The notes under the pieces are model-generated. The model saw nothing but the letters and a program-made list of their open reading frames with translations, was not told the origin of the DNA and ran no database searches. From positions 3,472,001-3,536,000 of the forward strand of contig NZ_CP020737.1 in assembly GCF_002097715.1 (NCBI RefSeq): a stretch of DNA of 64,000 bases. Direction: 5' to 3'. Both the position numbers and the translations under genes were made by a program. Below are positions 43,285-52,708 of the stretch, piece after piece. Origin of the DNA: Burkholderia ubonensis subsp. mesacidophila. GTDB lineage: Bacteria; Pseudomonadota; Gammaproteobacteria; Burkholderiales; Burkholderiaceae. Each line of letters starts with the position of its first letter. Within the stretch, counting starts at the first letter, position 1.

Positions 43285-43973
43285 CACCACGGCGAAATGT
43301 TGAGGAAGAAGCGCTGCAGCCAGCCCATCGTCTCGGCTTCGTTGATGTAGCCCTTCGCCGAGTATTCGATCTTCGCGTCGGCGACCTGCGTCGAGAGGAC
43401 CGAGTTCGCGCCGGAGATCGTGTTCGGGTTCACGACGCCCGAGAAGCGCACGAACTCGTTGCCCTGGTTGATCAGCATCTGCTTCTCGCCGCTGACGATC
43501 AGGTTGCCGTTCGGCAGCACGTTGGTCACGGTGACCGTGATCGTGCCGTTGAACGTGTTCGCCGCGCTCGCGCCGCCCGTCGCGTTGAACTTGTTGGCGC
43601 CCGTCGCCGACAGGTTCGCCTTGCTGAACAGCCCGCCGAGGAAGCCGGCGGTCGGCACGTCGAAGTTGGTGTTGCCCGCGCGGTTGGTGTTCGCGCCGGA
43701 CGACTTCGTCGCGTTGATGTTCTCCGCGATCACGATCGTCAGGATGTCGCCGACGTTGCGCGGGCGCTGATCCTCGAACAGCGGCCGGCCCGCGTAGCCC
43801 GGGTTGTAGATCGAGCCGGGCGCCTGCATCGACGGCGGAATCGGCGGCTGCGCCGACATCGGCTGCTGGATGATCGGCTCGCGCGGAATCTGCGCGCAGC
43901 CCGCGAGCGCCGCCGCCGCGAGCACGCAGGCGGCGCGGGCGGTGACGAACGGGAAGGGACGAACCTGCTTCAT
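43284..43973 (-). CDS. flgH: Flagellar L-ring lipoprotein FlgH
   Basis: 229 aa. Lipobox LAGC ([13 protein letters not shown]). The core has [71 protein letters not shown] and ends [12 protein letters not shown], as in other FlgH proteins. It forms the outer-membrane ring around the rod. Confidence 0.95.
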   Translation of the reverse strand: MKQVRPFPFVTARAACVLAAAALAGCAQIPREPIIQQPMSAQPPIPPSMQAPGSIYNPGYAGRPLFEDQRPRNVGDILTIVIAENINATKSSGANTNRAGNTNFDVPTAGFLGGLFSKANLSATGANKFNATGGASAANTFNGTITVTVTNVLPNGNLIVSGEKQMLINQGNEFVRFSGVVNPNTISGANSVLSTQVADAKIEYSAKGYINEAETMGWLQRFFLNISPW

Positions 43974-43994
43974 TGCGGCGACGAGTGATTCCGG

Positions 43995-44783
43995 TTAGCT
44001 CTTCATCTGCGTGACGTTCTGCAGCATCTGGTCGGAAGTCGTCACGGCCTTGCTGTTGATCTCGTACGCGCGCTGCGTCTGGATCATGTTGACGAGCTCC
44101 TGCACGACGTTCACGTTCGACGCTTCGACATAGCCCTGGTTGAGCGAGCCCGCGCCGTTCAGGCCCGGCTGCGATACGTTCGGCGCGCCCGACGACGTGG
44201 TCTCGGCGAACAGGTTCTCGCCCTTCGCCTCGAGGCCGGCCGGGTTGATGAAGGTCGCGATCTGGATCGAGCCGATCTGCACCGCGTTGTTCGAGCCCGC
44301 CTGCTTGACCGACACCACGCCGTCCTTGCCGATCGTCAGCGCGGTCGCGTTCTGCGGCACGGTGATCGCCGGCAGGACCTGGTAGCCGCTCGCCGTGACG
44401 AGCTGGCCCTGCGCGTTGGTCTGGAACGAGCCGTCGCGCGTGTACGCGTTCGTGCCGTCCGGCATCAGCACCTGGAAGAAGCCCGCGCCATCGATCGCGA
44501 GGTCCTTCGAGTTGCCGGTCTGCTGCAGGCTGCCCTGCGTGTACAGGCGCTCGGTCGCGACCTGCTGCACGCCGGTGCCGAGCTGCAGGCCCGACGGCAG
44601 CTCGGTCTGCTGCGTCGAGTTCGCGCCGGGCTGGCGGATCGTCTGGTACAGCAGGTCCTCGAATACCGCGCGCGAGCCCTTGTAGCCGTTGGTGCTGACG
44701 TTCGCGAGGTTGTTCGAGATCACGTCCATCTGCGCCTGCTGCGCATTCATGCCGGTAGCGGCGATGTAGAGCGAACGGTTCAC
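43995..44783 (-). CDS. flgG: Distal rod protein FlgG
   Basis: 262 aa from a GTG start, with GAAGGAG ten bases upstream. N-terminal [32 protein letters not shown] is the rod-family motif; the C-terminus [26 protein letters not shown] is the matching coiled coil. [12 protein letters not shown] is the typical C-terminal core segment. FlgG forms the outer part of the drive shaft. Confidence 0.95.
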   Translation of the reverse strand: MNRSLYIAATGMNAQQAQMDVISNNLANVSTNGYKGSRAVFEDLLYQTIRQPGANSTQQTELPSGLQLGTGVQQVATERLYTQGSLQQTGNSKDLAIDGAGFFQVLMPDGTNAYTRDGSFQTNAQGQLVTASGYQVLPAITVPQNATALTIGKDGVVSVKQAGSNNAVQIGSIQIATFINPAGLEAKGENLFAETTSSGAPNVSQPGLNGAGSLNQGYVEASNVNVVQELVNMIQTQRAYEINSKAVTTSDQMLQNVTQMKS

Positions 44784-44811
44784 TTTGAATTGACTCCTTC
44801 GTTGGCTGGCG

Positions 44812-45570
44812 TCAGCTGAAATTGAGCAGCTGGTTCGCCGACTGCTCGTTCTGGTCGGCAGTCTGGATCATCTTCGACTGCAGCTGGAAGGCGCGCGCGT
44901 TGTCGATCATCGCGACCATCGCGTTCACCGGGTTGACGTTGCTGCCTTCGAGCGAATTCGGCACGACGACGACGTTCGGGTCGGCGTCCGCCGGGTTGCC
45001 GTCGGCGGTGCGGAACAGGCCGTCGTTGCCGCGCGTGATCGTCGCCGGATCGGGATTGACGAGCTTCATCTGGTCGATCATCGCGACCGCGGTCGGCGGA
45101 TCGCCCGGCATCAGCGCGGACACCGTGCCGTCCTTGCCGATCGTCACCTCGGCATTCGGCGGCACCGAGATCGGGCCGCCGTTGCCGACCACCGGCAGGT
45201 TGTTCGCGTTGACGAGCTGGCCGTCCTGGTTGACGTGCAGGTTGCCGTCGCGCGTATAGGCCTCGCTGCCGTCGGCCAGCTGCACGGACAGCCAGCCGGC
45301 GCCCTGCACCGCGACGTCGAGCGGATTGCCGGTGCGCGAGATCGGCCCCGGCGCGAAGTCCGCGCCGGGCGTCGACGACAGCACGTAGGTGCGGGTCGTC
45401 GTCGGGTCGATCGCGCTGCCGTCGCCGAAGTTCATCGGCACCGCGCGATAGGTCGCGAGCTGCGCGCGAAAGCCGGTCGTCGACGCGTTCGCCAGATTGT
45501 TCGCGACGATCGCCTGCTGGTCGAGCGCCTGCGAAGCGCCCGTCATCGCCGTGTATATCAGTCGGTCCAT
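44812..45570 (-). CDS. flgF: Proximal rod protein FlgF
   Basis: 252 aa. [34 protein letters not shown] at the start, and the C-terminal [44 protein letters not shown] identify FlgF. It is 20 bp after flgE and 28 bp before flgG. It builds the proximal rod with FlgB and FlgC. Confidence 0.95.
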   Translation of the reverse strand: MDRLIYTAMTGASQALDQQAIVANNLANASTTGFRAQLATYRAVPMNFGDGSAIDPTTTRTYVLSSTPGADFAPGPISRTGNPLDVAVQGAGWLSVQLADGSEAYTRDGNLHVNQDGQLVNANNLPVVGNGGPISVPPNAEVTIGKDGTVSALMPGDPPTAVAMIDQMKLVNPDPATITRGNDGLFRTADGNPADADPNVVVVPNSLEGSNVNPVNAMVAMIDNARAFQLQSKMIQTADQNEQSANQLLNFS

Positions 45571-45590
45571 GGCTGCCGATTATCCGCGCG

Positions 45591-46832
45591 TCAGAGGTTG
45601 ATGACCGCCTGGTCGACGGCCTGCTGCGTCTTGATCGTCTGCGCGTTCGCCTGGTAGTTGCGCTGCGCGGTGATCAGGTTGACGAGCTGGGCCGTCAGGT
45701 CGACGTTCGAGTTTTCCAGCGCGCTGCCCTGCAGCACGCCGTGGTTCGTGCTGCCCGGCGCGGAGATCTGCGGCACCCCCGACACGGAGCTCTCGGCGTA
45801 CTGGTTGCCGCCGAGGTTCGTGAGGCCGTTCGGGTTGTTGAAGTTCGCGAGCGCGATCAGGCCGAGCGTCTGCGTCTGGCCGTTCGAGTAGTTGCCGGTC
45901 AGCTTGCCGTCGGCGCCGATCGTGAAGGTCGACAGCGTGCCGCTCGCGAAGCCGTCCTGCGCGAGGTTGGTCACGCCGTCCTTGCCGCCGTACTGGGTCG
46001 TGCCGGTCAGGTCGAGCGTCAGGTTCTGCGGCGTCGTGGAGCCGTCGCTGGTCGTGATCGAGAACGGGAACTTGCCGAGCGACGGGGTCCCCACGCCGCC
46101 CGGGGTGGTCGTGCTCATGATCTGGCCCGTCGGGCTGAACGTCACCTTGCCGAGGTCGGTCGTCGGCTGGCCCTGCACGTGCGCGTACGCTTCCCACTGG
46201 CCGGCCGTCGCGCTCTTCACGAAATACATGTCGACCTGCTGCGTGCCGCCGAGCGTGTCGTACACCTGGATCGACGTCGAGTAGTTGTACGTCGTGTTGT
46301 CCGTCGGGCTGAACGGCGTCGTGGCCGGCACCGTGTCCTGCGAGTTCAGGTTGAACTGGCCGGTGATCTTGGTCGACGCGGTCGGCGCGAGGTTGGCGGT
46401 CGGCGCCTGCAGCGGCACGGTCGCCGCGGTGTTGATCACGCCGCCCGCGGCTGCGGCATAGCCCATCAGGTTGCGGCCCTGCGAATCGACGATGAAGCCG
46501 TTCTTGTCACGCTGGAACGTGCCGTCGCGCGAATACGTGACCACGCCGTTGTTCGACATCTGGAAGAAGCCGTTGCCGTTGATCGCGACGTCGAGCGCGT
46601 TGCTCGTCGTGTTGATCGTGCCCTGGCCGAATTGCTGCTGCACCGACGCGATCCGCGTGCCGATGCCGATCTGGGTGTTGACCGACGTCGCGACCGAGTT
46701 CGCGTACATGTCGGAGAACTGCGCGGTGCTCGACTTGAAGCCGACCGTGTTCGCGTTCGCGATGTTGTTGCCGATCACGTCGAGCGCGTTCGATGCACCC
46801 GAGAGGCCGCTCAAACCTTGTTGATAACCCAT
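45591..46832 (-). CDS. flgE: Flagellar hook protein FlgE
   Basis: 413 aa. GYQQGLSGLSGASNALDVIGNNIANANTVGFKSS is the hook-protein N-terminus, and NSNVDLTAQLVNLITAQRNYQANAQTIKTQQAVDQAV the C-terminus. The central D1/D2 domains (about 140-330) are typical for a hook of this length. FlgD caps it during assembly. Confidence 0.95.
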   Translation of the reverse strand: MGYQQGLSGLSGASNALDVIGNNIANANTVGFKSSTAQFSDMYANSVATSVNTQIGIGTRIASVQQQFGQGTINTTSNALDVAINGNGFFQMSNNGVVTYSRDGTFQRDKNGFIVDSQGRNLMGYAAAAGGVINTAATVPLQAPTANLAPTASTKITGQFNLNSQDTVPATTPFSPTDNTTYNYSTSIQVYDTLGGTQQVDMYFVKSATAGQWEAYAHVQGQPTTDLGKVTFSPTGQIMSTTTPGGVGTPSLGKFPFSITTSDGSTTPQNLTLDLTGTTQYGGKDGVTNLAQDGFASGTLSTFTIGADGKLTGNYSNGQTQTLGLIALANFNNPNGLTNLGGNQYAESSVSGVPQISAPGSTNHGVLQGSALENSNVDLTAQLVNLITAQRNYQANAQTIKTQQAVDQAVINL

Positions 46833-46859
46833 TCCGGTCTCCGTTTCCTGAAAGCTGAA

Positions 46860-47621
46860 TCAGTTGGTGGTGGTCGTGCTGGTCGACGTGGACGACGACG
46901 ACGCGCTCGGGAAGATCGACGCGACCTGGGTGAGCCCCACCGTCGTGCCGTTCGACAGCACGAGCCCCGCCGTGCCGTCCGCCTGCTTGATCACGCTGCG
47001 GACCTGCGCGGTCGACAGCGCTGTCGCGGTATAGGTCTTGCCGTCGCTGCCGACGTACTGCGCGTTGATCGTGTACTTGCCGTCCGGCAGCGTGTTGCCC
47101 GCCGCGTCGGTCGGCGTCCAGTTGAACGGCACGGTGCCGGCCGACTGCTTGCCCGCGTTGATCGAGTTGACGACGACGCCCGCATCGTTCTTCACGGTGA
47201 TGGTCAGGTTCGACACGTCGTTCGGCAGCTGCACGCCGAACGGCGACGCCGCGCCGCCCTTCACCGCGACGCCGTTGCCCGGCGCGAGCACGTTCGAGCC
47301 GATCAGGAGCGCCGCCTGGGTCTGCTGGCCGGCCGTGAGCTGCGACGACAGCGAAGTCAGCGACGTGTTGAGCTGCGCGATGCCGCTCACCGTGTTGATC
47401 TGCGCGAGCTGCGAGGTCATCTGCGAGCTGTCGACCGGGCTGGTCGGATCCTGGTTCTTCAACTGCGTGACGAGCAGCTTCAGGAACGTCGTCTGCAGGT
47501 CGCTCGCCGACGTGGTCGACAAGGTGCCGGTGGTCGACACCTTGTTCGTGTTCATCGTGTCGGTCGGCAGCGTCGACGTGCTCGTGCCGTTGCCGCCGAT
47601 CGTGGTGGAGGAGGATGCCAT
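46860..47621 (-). CDS. flgD: Hook-capping protein FlgD
   Basis: 253 aa. The N-terminal segment LQTTFLKLLVTQLKNQDPTSPVDSSQMTSQLAQINTVSGI is the family signature. A FlgD Ig-like/tudor region follows (SNLTITVKNDAGVVVNS, GTVPFNWTPTDAAGNTLPDGKYTI). The C-terminus is a Ser/Thr-rich low-complexity tail. It is a scaffold, not part of the final hook. Confidence 0.94.
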   Translation of the reverse strand: MASSSTTIGGNGTSTSTLPTDTMNTNKVSTTGTLSTTSASDLQTTFLKLLVTQLKNQDPTSPVDSSQMTSQLAQINTVSGIAQLNTSLTSLSSQLTAGQQTQAALLIGSNVLAPGNGVAVKGGAASPFGVQLPNDVSNLTITVKNDAGVVVNSINAGKQSAGTVPFNWTPTDAAGNTLPDGKYTINAQYVGSDGKTYTATALSTAQVRSVIKQADGTAGLVLSNGTTVGLTQVASIFPSASSSSTSTSTTTTN

Positions 47622-47659
47622 TCGGTCGTGCCTTCTGTCTGGTGAGAGGGGAAACGCGC

Positions 47660-48085
47660 TCAGGTGCCGATCGTCAGCGTCTTCAGCATCAGCTGCTTCG
47701 CGGTGTTCAGCGTCTCGACGTTGGCCTGGTACGAGCGCGACGCGGAAATCATGTTCACCATTTCCTGCACCGGGTCGACGTTCGGCATCTGCACGTAGCC
47801 GTTCGCGTCGGCGGCCGGGTTCGCCGGATCGTAGGTCGACTTCATCGGCGACGGATCGTCGATCACCTTCGCCACGCGCACGCCGCCGACGCCCTGACCG
47901 GACGCGGTGCGCGCGCGGCCTTGCGGATCGGCCGCGAACACGACCTGCTTCGCCTTGTACGGCTTGCCGTCGGGGCCGGTCGCGCTGTCGGCGTTCGCGA
48001 TGTTCGACGCGGTGACGTTCAGGCGCTGCGACTGCGCGGACAGCGCCGAGCCGGCAACGCCGAAGATGTTCATCAACGAGGGCAT
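47660..48085 (-). CDS. flgC: Proximal rod protein FlgC
   Basis: 141 aa. N-terminal [44 protein letters not shown] and C-terminal [38 protein letters not shown] are hallmark rod sequences at normal length. It is 31 bp after flgB. Confidence 0.95.
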   Translation of the reverse strand: MPSLMNIFGVAGSALSAQSQRLNVTASNIANADSATGPDGKPYKAKQVVFAADPQGRARTASGQGVGGVRVAKVIDDPSPMKSTYDPANPAADANGYVQMPNVDPVQEMVNMISASRSYQANVETLNTAKQLMLKTLTIGT

Positions 48086-48116
48086 GGAGACTCCTTATGC
48101 TCGATGCGGGTTGCGG

Positions 48117-48593
48117 TCACGAGTTCGACGTGATCGCGGCGATCATCGCCTTGATCTGCTGGGTCATCACGGTCATCCCGCTTTCGTAGTGCAGCGCGTT
48201 GTTCGCGAACTGCACGCGCTCGACGTCGAGCTCGACCGTGTTGCCGTCGAGCGCCGGTTGCGTCGGCTGGCGGTATTGCGGCCGGCCGTAGTCGTCGGTC
48301 GGGATCAGCTTCGCGTTGCCGGCCATGTGGCCCTGCGCCGTCGACGCCATCGTCATCCCGCTCGTCACGCCGGCCGGCTGCGCGAGCGGCAGCTGCGCGG
48401 CGTTGCTCGGCGCGACGCCGCCGTTTACCTGTTTCAGCGAGCGGGCGAGCGTCGACGAGAAATCGACGTCGCGCGCCTGGTAGCCGGGCGTGTCCGCGTT
48501 TGCGATGTTCGACGACAGCAGTTCCTGCCGATAGGCGCGCACGTCGAGTGCCTGGCGGCCGAACGCGAATTCGGCATCGAGTCTGTCCAGCAT
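48117..48593 (-). CDS. flgB: Proximal rod protein FlgB
   Basis: 158 aa from ATG 48593, with GGAGAG about nine bases upstream; the longer frame to 48698 has no site. AYRQELLSSNIANADTPGYQARDVDF is the N-terminal box, and GNTVELDVERVQFANNALHYESGMTVMTQQIKAMIAA the C-terminus. It is the first gene of flgBCDEFGHIJ, divergent from flgA across a 204-bp promoter region. Confidence 0.94.
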   Translation of the reverse strand: MLDRLDAEFAFGRQALDVRAYRQELLSSNIANADTPGYQARDVDFSSTLARSLKQVNGGVAPSNAAQLPLAQPAGVTSGMTMASTAQGHMAGNAKLIPTDDYGRPQYRQPTQPALDGNTVELDVERVQFANNALHYESGMTVMTQQIKAMIAAITSNS

Positions 48594-48797
48594 GTGTGCG
48601 TCTCTCCGTTTGAAGCGCTGCACCGCTCTTTCGCCGCACGGCGGCCAAAGAGGCTTTTTTCCATGACACGCATGGTAGGCGGCGGGCGCAACGGGCAATC
48701 GGACGAATAACGCGGCAAAGCCCCCCTCTATTCATCGTTTGCGCGGCGGCCCCGCTCCCTAGAATGCCAATCGGATCAACGGATCGAGGACACGACG

Positions 48798-50156
48798 ATG
48801 ACCGGCAGCGCTCTTCGCAGCGTCAACGGGCAACGGCCACACGCGCGGCTGGCGTTCGCGCTCGCCGCCGCGCTGTGGGCGTGCGCCACGACCGCGCTGG
48901 CCGCGGACGACGGGATGATCGTGATTCCCGGCCGCGGCGAGTCGGCCGAGACCGCGCTCGCGAACGCGAATGCGGCCAACGCCGGGCGCCCGGCGGGGAA
49001 CCTGAACCCGGGCGGGACGCCGGGGGCGAACGCCGCGGAAACGGCCGGCGCGCTGCCGGCAGTGAACCCGGCGGCAAGCCCGGCGGCGATCGCGGGGGGC
49101 ATGGCCGCCGGCACCCCCGGTATGCCCGGACTGCCCGCCGGCACGCCGGCTTACGCGCCGCGCACCGTGGCAGCCGTGCCCCCGACCACCGTTCCGGCGG
49201 CGCCGGCCGCGCGCCCGCAGGCGCCGCTCCCGGCGCCCGCCCCCGCCCGCCTGGCCGCGCCGATGCCGGCCGGCAACCCCAACACCGCTTACGGCGCGGC
49301 ACGCCCGGCTCAGCCGGCCGTCGCGGCTGCCGATCCGGGCCGGATCGCCACGGTCGTCGCGGGCGAGCCCGCCGCGGTGATGCGCCCCGCGCTCGCGCCG
49401 CGCCAACCGGCCTGGCGCGCCAACGTGGCCGCCGCCGCGCCGGCCTCGCGCACCGGCCCCGCCGCCGGCCCCGCCGCCGGGGCCGCCGCCGCAGCCGCCG
49501 CAGCCGCCGCAGCCGCCGTCTCGACGCCGCCCGGCCAGCAGGACCCCGACACGATCCGGCGCACCGCGCTCGCGTTCCTCCAGCAGCAGATCGCCGGCCT
49601 GCCCGGCAAGCCGGCGGCGAGCGTCGCGCCCTCCTTTCCGCGCGGGCTCGCCGCGTGCACGACGCTCGAGCCGTTCCTGCCGACCGGCGCGCGCCTGTGG
49701 GGCCGCACGACGGTCGGCGTGCGCTGCGCGGGCGAGCGGCCGTGGACCGTCTACCTGCAGGCGAAGGTCACCGTGCAGGCCACCTATTACGCGGCCGCGC
49801 GGCAGATCGCGCCGGGCGAGGTGCTCACCGCGGCCGACCTCATCGCGCGCGACGGCGACCTGACCCTGCTGCCGCTCGCGGTCATCACCGATCCGTCGCA
49901 GGCGGTCGGCTCGACCGCGCTCGCGCGCGTCGCCGCGGGGTTGCCGCTGCGGCAGGACATGCTGAAGAGCGCGGCGTCGGTGACAGCCGGCCAGACCGTG
50001 CGGGTCGTCGCGGCCGGGCCGGGTTTCACGATCTCGGGCGAAGGCAGCGCGCTCGCCAACGCGGCGCCCGGCCAGTCGGTGCGGGTGCGGATGGCGGCCG
50101 GGCAGATCGTCACGGCGATCGTCAAGGACGCCGGCACGGTGGAGATTCCGCTCTGA
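48798..50156 (+). CDS. flgA: P-ring assembly chaperone FlgA with long low-complexity insert
   Basis: 452 aa, about twice the usual FlgA length. ATG 48798 follows GAGGA. A Sec signal (FALAAALWACATTALA) is followed, from about residue 50 to 245, by Ala/Pro/Gly-rich low complexity, including an uninterrupted run of Ala near residues 227-240. The conserved part (about 250-452) contains the helix RTALAFLQQQIAGLPGKP and the SAF domain (YYAAARQIAPGEVLTAADLI, LPLRQDMLKSAASVTAGQTVRVVA, and a terminal AGQIVTAIVKDAGTVEI). It helps FlgI polymerise in the periplasm. Confidence 0.93.
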   Translation: MTGSALRSVNGQRPHARLAFALAAALWACATTALAADDGMIVIPGRGESAETALANANAANAGRPAGNLNPGGTPGANAAETAGALPAVNPAASPAAIAGGMAAGTPGMPGLPAGTPAYAPRTVAAVPPTTVPAAPAARPQAPLPAPAPARLAAPMPAGNPNTAYGAARPAQPAVAAADPGRIATVVAGEPAAVMRPALAPRQPAWRANVAAAAPASRTGPAAGPAAGAAAAAAAAAAAAVSTPPGQQDPDTIRRTALAFLQQQIAGLPGKPAASVAPSFPRGLAACTTLEPFLPTGARLWGRTTVGVRCAGERPWTVYLQAKVTVQATYYAAARQIAPGEVLTAADLIARDGDLTLLPLAVITDPSQAVGSTALARVAAGLPLRQDMLKSAASVTAGQTVRVVAAGPGFTISGEGSALANAAPGQSVRVRMAAGQIVTAIVKDAGTVEIPL

Positions 50157-50205
50157 CCGAGACAAGATTCTGATTCCTCGGAGGTTTGCGTCGCCCACGA
50201 GGTGC

Positions 50206-50232
50206 TAAAGTTTGGCCCCGCCTTGCCGTTAT
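50206..50232 (+). promoter_or_regulatory. Sigma-28 (FliA) promoter of flgM
   Basis: TAAAGTTT, 11 bp, GCCGTTAT: the -35 half is a perfect match and the -10 half matches six of eight. It lies 28 bp before the flgM GTG, giving the usual feedback circuit in which FliA drives its own anti-sigma factor. Confidence 0.88.
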
Positions 50233-50260
50233 CTGGGTCAAACCGCACAGGAATGCCATC

Positions 50261-50599
50261 GTGAAAATCGATTCGACGCCTACCCCGAATACCCGCGCGC
50301 CTGCCACTTCCGGCAACGGCGCAGCTCGTCCGCAGGACGACGCGCCCGCCGCGGCCGGCCCGCAAGCGGGCGCCGCAGGCACGGCCGGCGGCGACGCGAC
50401 CGTCAACCTGTCGGGCCTGTCCGGGCAGTTGCGCACGCTGTCGGCGTCCGGCAACGCCGACATCGACACGGGCCTCGTCCAGTCGATCAAGGACGCGCTG
50501 AGCAACGGCACGCTGACGATCGACGCGAGCAAGATTGCCGACGGCGTACTGAATACCGCCCGCGAGCTGCTGAAGCAGCAGCGTCCGCAGGGCGCCTGA
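50261..50599 (+). CDS. flgM: Anti-sigma-28 factor FlgM
   Basis: 112 aa from the GTG at 50261 (VKIDSTPTPNT, equivalent to MKIDS in other FlgM proteins). The N-terminal half is disordered and Ala/Gly/Pro-rich, suited to export through the flagellar channel. The C-terminal sigma-binding helices are VNLSGLSGQLRTLSAS, DTGLVQSIKDALSNGTLTIDASKIADGVLNTARELL. FlgM holds FliA inactive until the hook is complete. Confidence 0.92.
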   Translation: MKIDSTPTPNTRAPATSGNGAARPQDDAPAAAGPQAGAAGTAGGDATVNLSGLSGQLRTLSASGNADIDTGLVQSIKDALSNGTLTIDASKIADGVLNTARELLKQQRPQGA

Positions 50600-50675
50600 T
50601 CCGGCCCGCAAGGCCGGTCCAACCGGTTTGCCGGCGCGCGGCCCGTCCGCGCGCCGGCCTGAAGAGCGAATGGCG

Positions 50676-51116
50676 ATGAGAGACGAGCTGCTGGCCACGG
50701 TCAACGACGAACACGCGACGGTCGAAGCGTTCGCGTCGCTGCTCGCCTATGAGGAAAAGGCGCTGACGACGCCCGAGCCGCTCGAGATGCTGCCCGGGAT
50801 CATCGAGAAGAAAAGCGAGCTGATCGACCGGCTCGCGCAGCTCGAGCGCACCCGCGACACCCAGCTGTCCGCGCTCGGCTTTCCCGGCGGCAAGAAAGGG
50901 ATGGACCAGGCCGCCGAGCACGACGCGCGCCTGTCCGGCAGCTGGCAATTGCTGCAGCATGCCGCCGATCGCGCCCGCCGCGCGAACGCGAACAACGGCA
51001 TGCTGATCCGCATTCGGATGGACTACAACGAGCGCGCGCTCGCGGTGCTGCGCGACGCGCCCGCGCGGGTCGGCTTCTACGGCCCCGACGGTCGCGTGTC
51101 GACGCTGGTGCGCTGA
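50676..51116 (+). CDS. flgN: Flagellar export chaperone FlgN
   Basis: 146 aa from ATG 50676, nine bases after GAAGAG; an ATG two codons earlier is too close to that site. It is almost all helical (LATVNDEHATVEAFASLLAYEEKAL, MLPGIIEKKSELIDRLAQLE) with the C-terminal NNGMLIRIRMDYNERALAVL that in FlgN binds FlgK and FlgL. It follows flgM by 76 bp. Confidence 0.9.
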   Translation: MRDELLATVNDEHATVEAFASLLAYEEKALTTPEPLEMLPGIIEKKSELIDRLAQLERTRDTQLSALGFPGGKKGMDQAAEHDARLSGSWQLLQHAADRARRANANNGMLIRIRMDYNERALAVLRDAPARVGFYGPDGRVSTLVR

Positions 51117-51271
51117 CCGGCCGGCGGCGGCCCGCGCCGCCGAGTTTCACCGCAGTTCAACGCAGTTCACGTTTCAACAGACCGGGCTCGAACCCGGCGC
51201 CCACGGTCCCCTCCAATACACGGCAGCGCAGCCGCGCGGCCGTCCAATCACAACAATCAGAAGAGGGCCTC

Positions 51272-52618
51272 ATGCAACGTTTCCGTATTCCCCTGTCACA
51301 CCGCATCGCCGCCGTCGCGGCGCTGGGCGCCACGCTGACGCTCGCTCCCGCGCACGCCGCCGGCCCCGCGCCGCTGCCCACGCCGACCGGCGACATGTCG
51401 CTGTCGCCGGCCGGCCCCGACGTCACGCCGCCGGCCGCCTCGACCGGGTCCGTCGTGACGCCGCGCACCGCGCGGCGCGGCTCCGACACCTACACCTACC
51501 TGCGCTGCTGGTACCGCATCGACGCGGACCCGCTGAAGCCGGCCGCGACCTACGAATGGGCGCGCGACCCCGCCGGCGGCGACTGGTATCGCGTGCCGGG
51601 CTACTGGTGGGCGGACGGCGTCACGCAGTGGAAGAACATGTTCTACAGCACGACGCCGCAGGACACGCTGGCCGACGTGTGCCGCAAGACGCTGGCCGCG
51701 AAAGGCATCAAGTCCGACCTCACGCAGGCGGTCGCGGCCAACAATGCGCTGTCGTTCAACTACACGGTGTGGACCATCGATTCCGCGCAGCAGGACGCGC
51801 GCGTCAACAAGCTGATCGTGTTCGGCGACAGCCTGTCGGACACCCAGAACATGTTCAACGCGAGCCAGTGGAAGCTGCCGAACGGCACGAGCTGGCATGC
51901 GGGGCGCTTCAGCAACGGCCCGGTGTGGGCCGAATACCTCGCGAACACGCTGCGGCTGCCGTTCTACAACTGGGCGATCGGCGGCGCGGCGACCGACCAG
52001 CACCTCGTCGTGCCGGGCCTCGTGCAGCAGATCGACTCGTGGCGCGAATACATGGAGCGCGCGCCGGACTACCGGCCCGGCAACACGCTGTTCGCGGTGT
52101 TCGCGGGCGGCAACGATCTCGTGAACTACGGGCGCTCGCCCGAGCAGGCGGCCAATGCGGTGCGCGACAGCCTTGACCGGCTCGCCGCGGCCGGCGCGAC
52201 GCGGATCATGCTCGTCACGCTGCCGGACGTGTCGCGCGCGCCGGTGTTCGCGACCCGCACCGACACCGCAAGCGTCGCCGCGCAGGTGAAGGACTACAAC
52301 AAGCGCCTCGCCGACGCGGCCGCCGCGCTGCGCGCCCGCTACGGCGCGACGCTGCGGCTCGAGGTGTTCGACGCGTACGCGCTGTTCGACGACCTGCTGA
52401 GCCACCCGGCCAAATACGGCTTCGACGAGGCGAAGCGCTCGTGCCTCGACATTCCGAAACCGTCGTCGTTCACCTACATGGCCGCGCAGACGCCGCGCGC
52501 GGACTGCCGCGATCCGGCGCGCTTCGTGTTCTGGGACACGCTGCACCCGACGACGCGCACGCACGCGTGGCTCGCCGAGCAGGTCGCGCCGTTCGTGCGC
52601 GCACGCCTGATGAACTGA
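51272..52618 (+). CDS. Secreted GDSL/SGNH esterase (thermolabile-hemolysin/GCAT-like)
   Basis: 448 aa. Signal peptide VAALGATLTLAPAHA. Residues 30-170 form an extra N-terminal domain (SDTYTYLRCWYRID, WARDPAGGDWYRVPGYW) as in Vibrio TLH and Aeromonas acyltransferase. The SGNH core starts LIVFGDSLSDTQNMF (nucleophile S187), then GRFSNGPVWAEYLA, NWAIGGAATDQ (Gly), GGNDL (N281) and WDTLHPTTRTH (D422, H425). It probably acts as an extracellular phospholipase or acyltransferase. It is 155 bp after flgN and has no obvious link with flagella. Confidence 0.88.
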   Translation: MQRFRIPLSHRIAAVAALGATLTLAPAHAAGPAPLPTPTGDMSLSPAGPDVTPPAASTGSVVTPRTARRGSDTYTYLRCWYRIDADPLKPAATYEWARDPAGGDWYRVPGYWWADGVTQWKNMFYSTTPQDTLADVCRKTLAAKGIKSDLTQAVAANNALSFNYTVWTIDSAQQDARVNKLIVFGDSLSDTQNMFNASQWKLPNGTSWHAGRFSNGPVWAEYLANTLRLPFYNWAIGGAATDQHLVVPGLVQQIDSWREYMERAPDYRPGNTLFAVFAGGNDLVNYGRSPEQAANAVRDSLDRLAAAGATRIMLVTLPDVSRAPVFATRTDTASVAAQVKDYNKRLADAAAALRARYGATLRLEVFDAYALFDDLLSHPAKYGFDEAKRSCLDIPKPSSFTYMAAQTPRADCRDPARFVFWDTLHPTTRTHAWLAEQVAPFVRARLMN

Positions 52619-52628
52619 TCGACGCAAA

Positions 52629-52652
52629 CGGCGGGCCGCGCGCGGCCCGCCG
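52629..52652. terminator. Palindromic hairpin between esterase and aminopeptidase genes
   Basis: A 24-bp perfect GC palindrome (half CGGCGGGCCGCG) lies between convergent stops; no U-tract. Confidence 0.55.
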
Positions 52653-52708
52653 CCGTCATCCGCGTCACCGCCGCCGGGCCGGGCCCGCGGCGGCATCGCC
52701 GGCGTCGC

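Noticed and set aside
49480..49520. GCC/GCA run in flgA considered as a microsatellite or assembly artefact
   Set aside because: The codons vary and the frame stays open into the conserved SAF domain, so it is kept as part of the gene, though its length may vary between strains.
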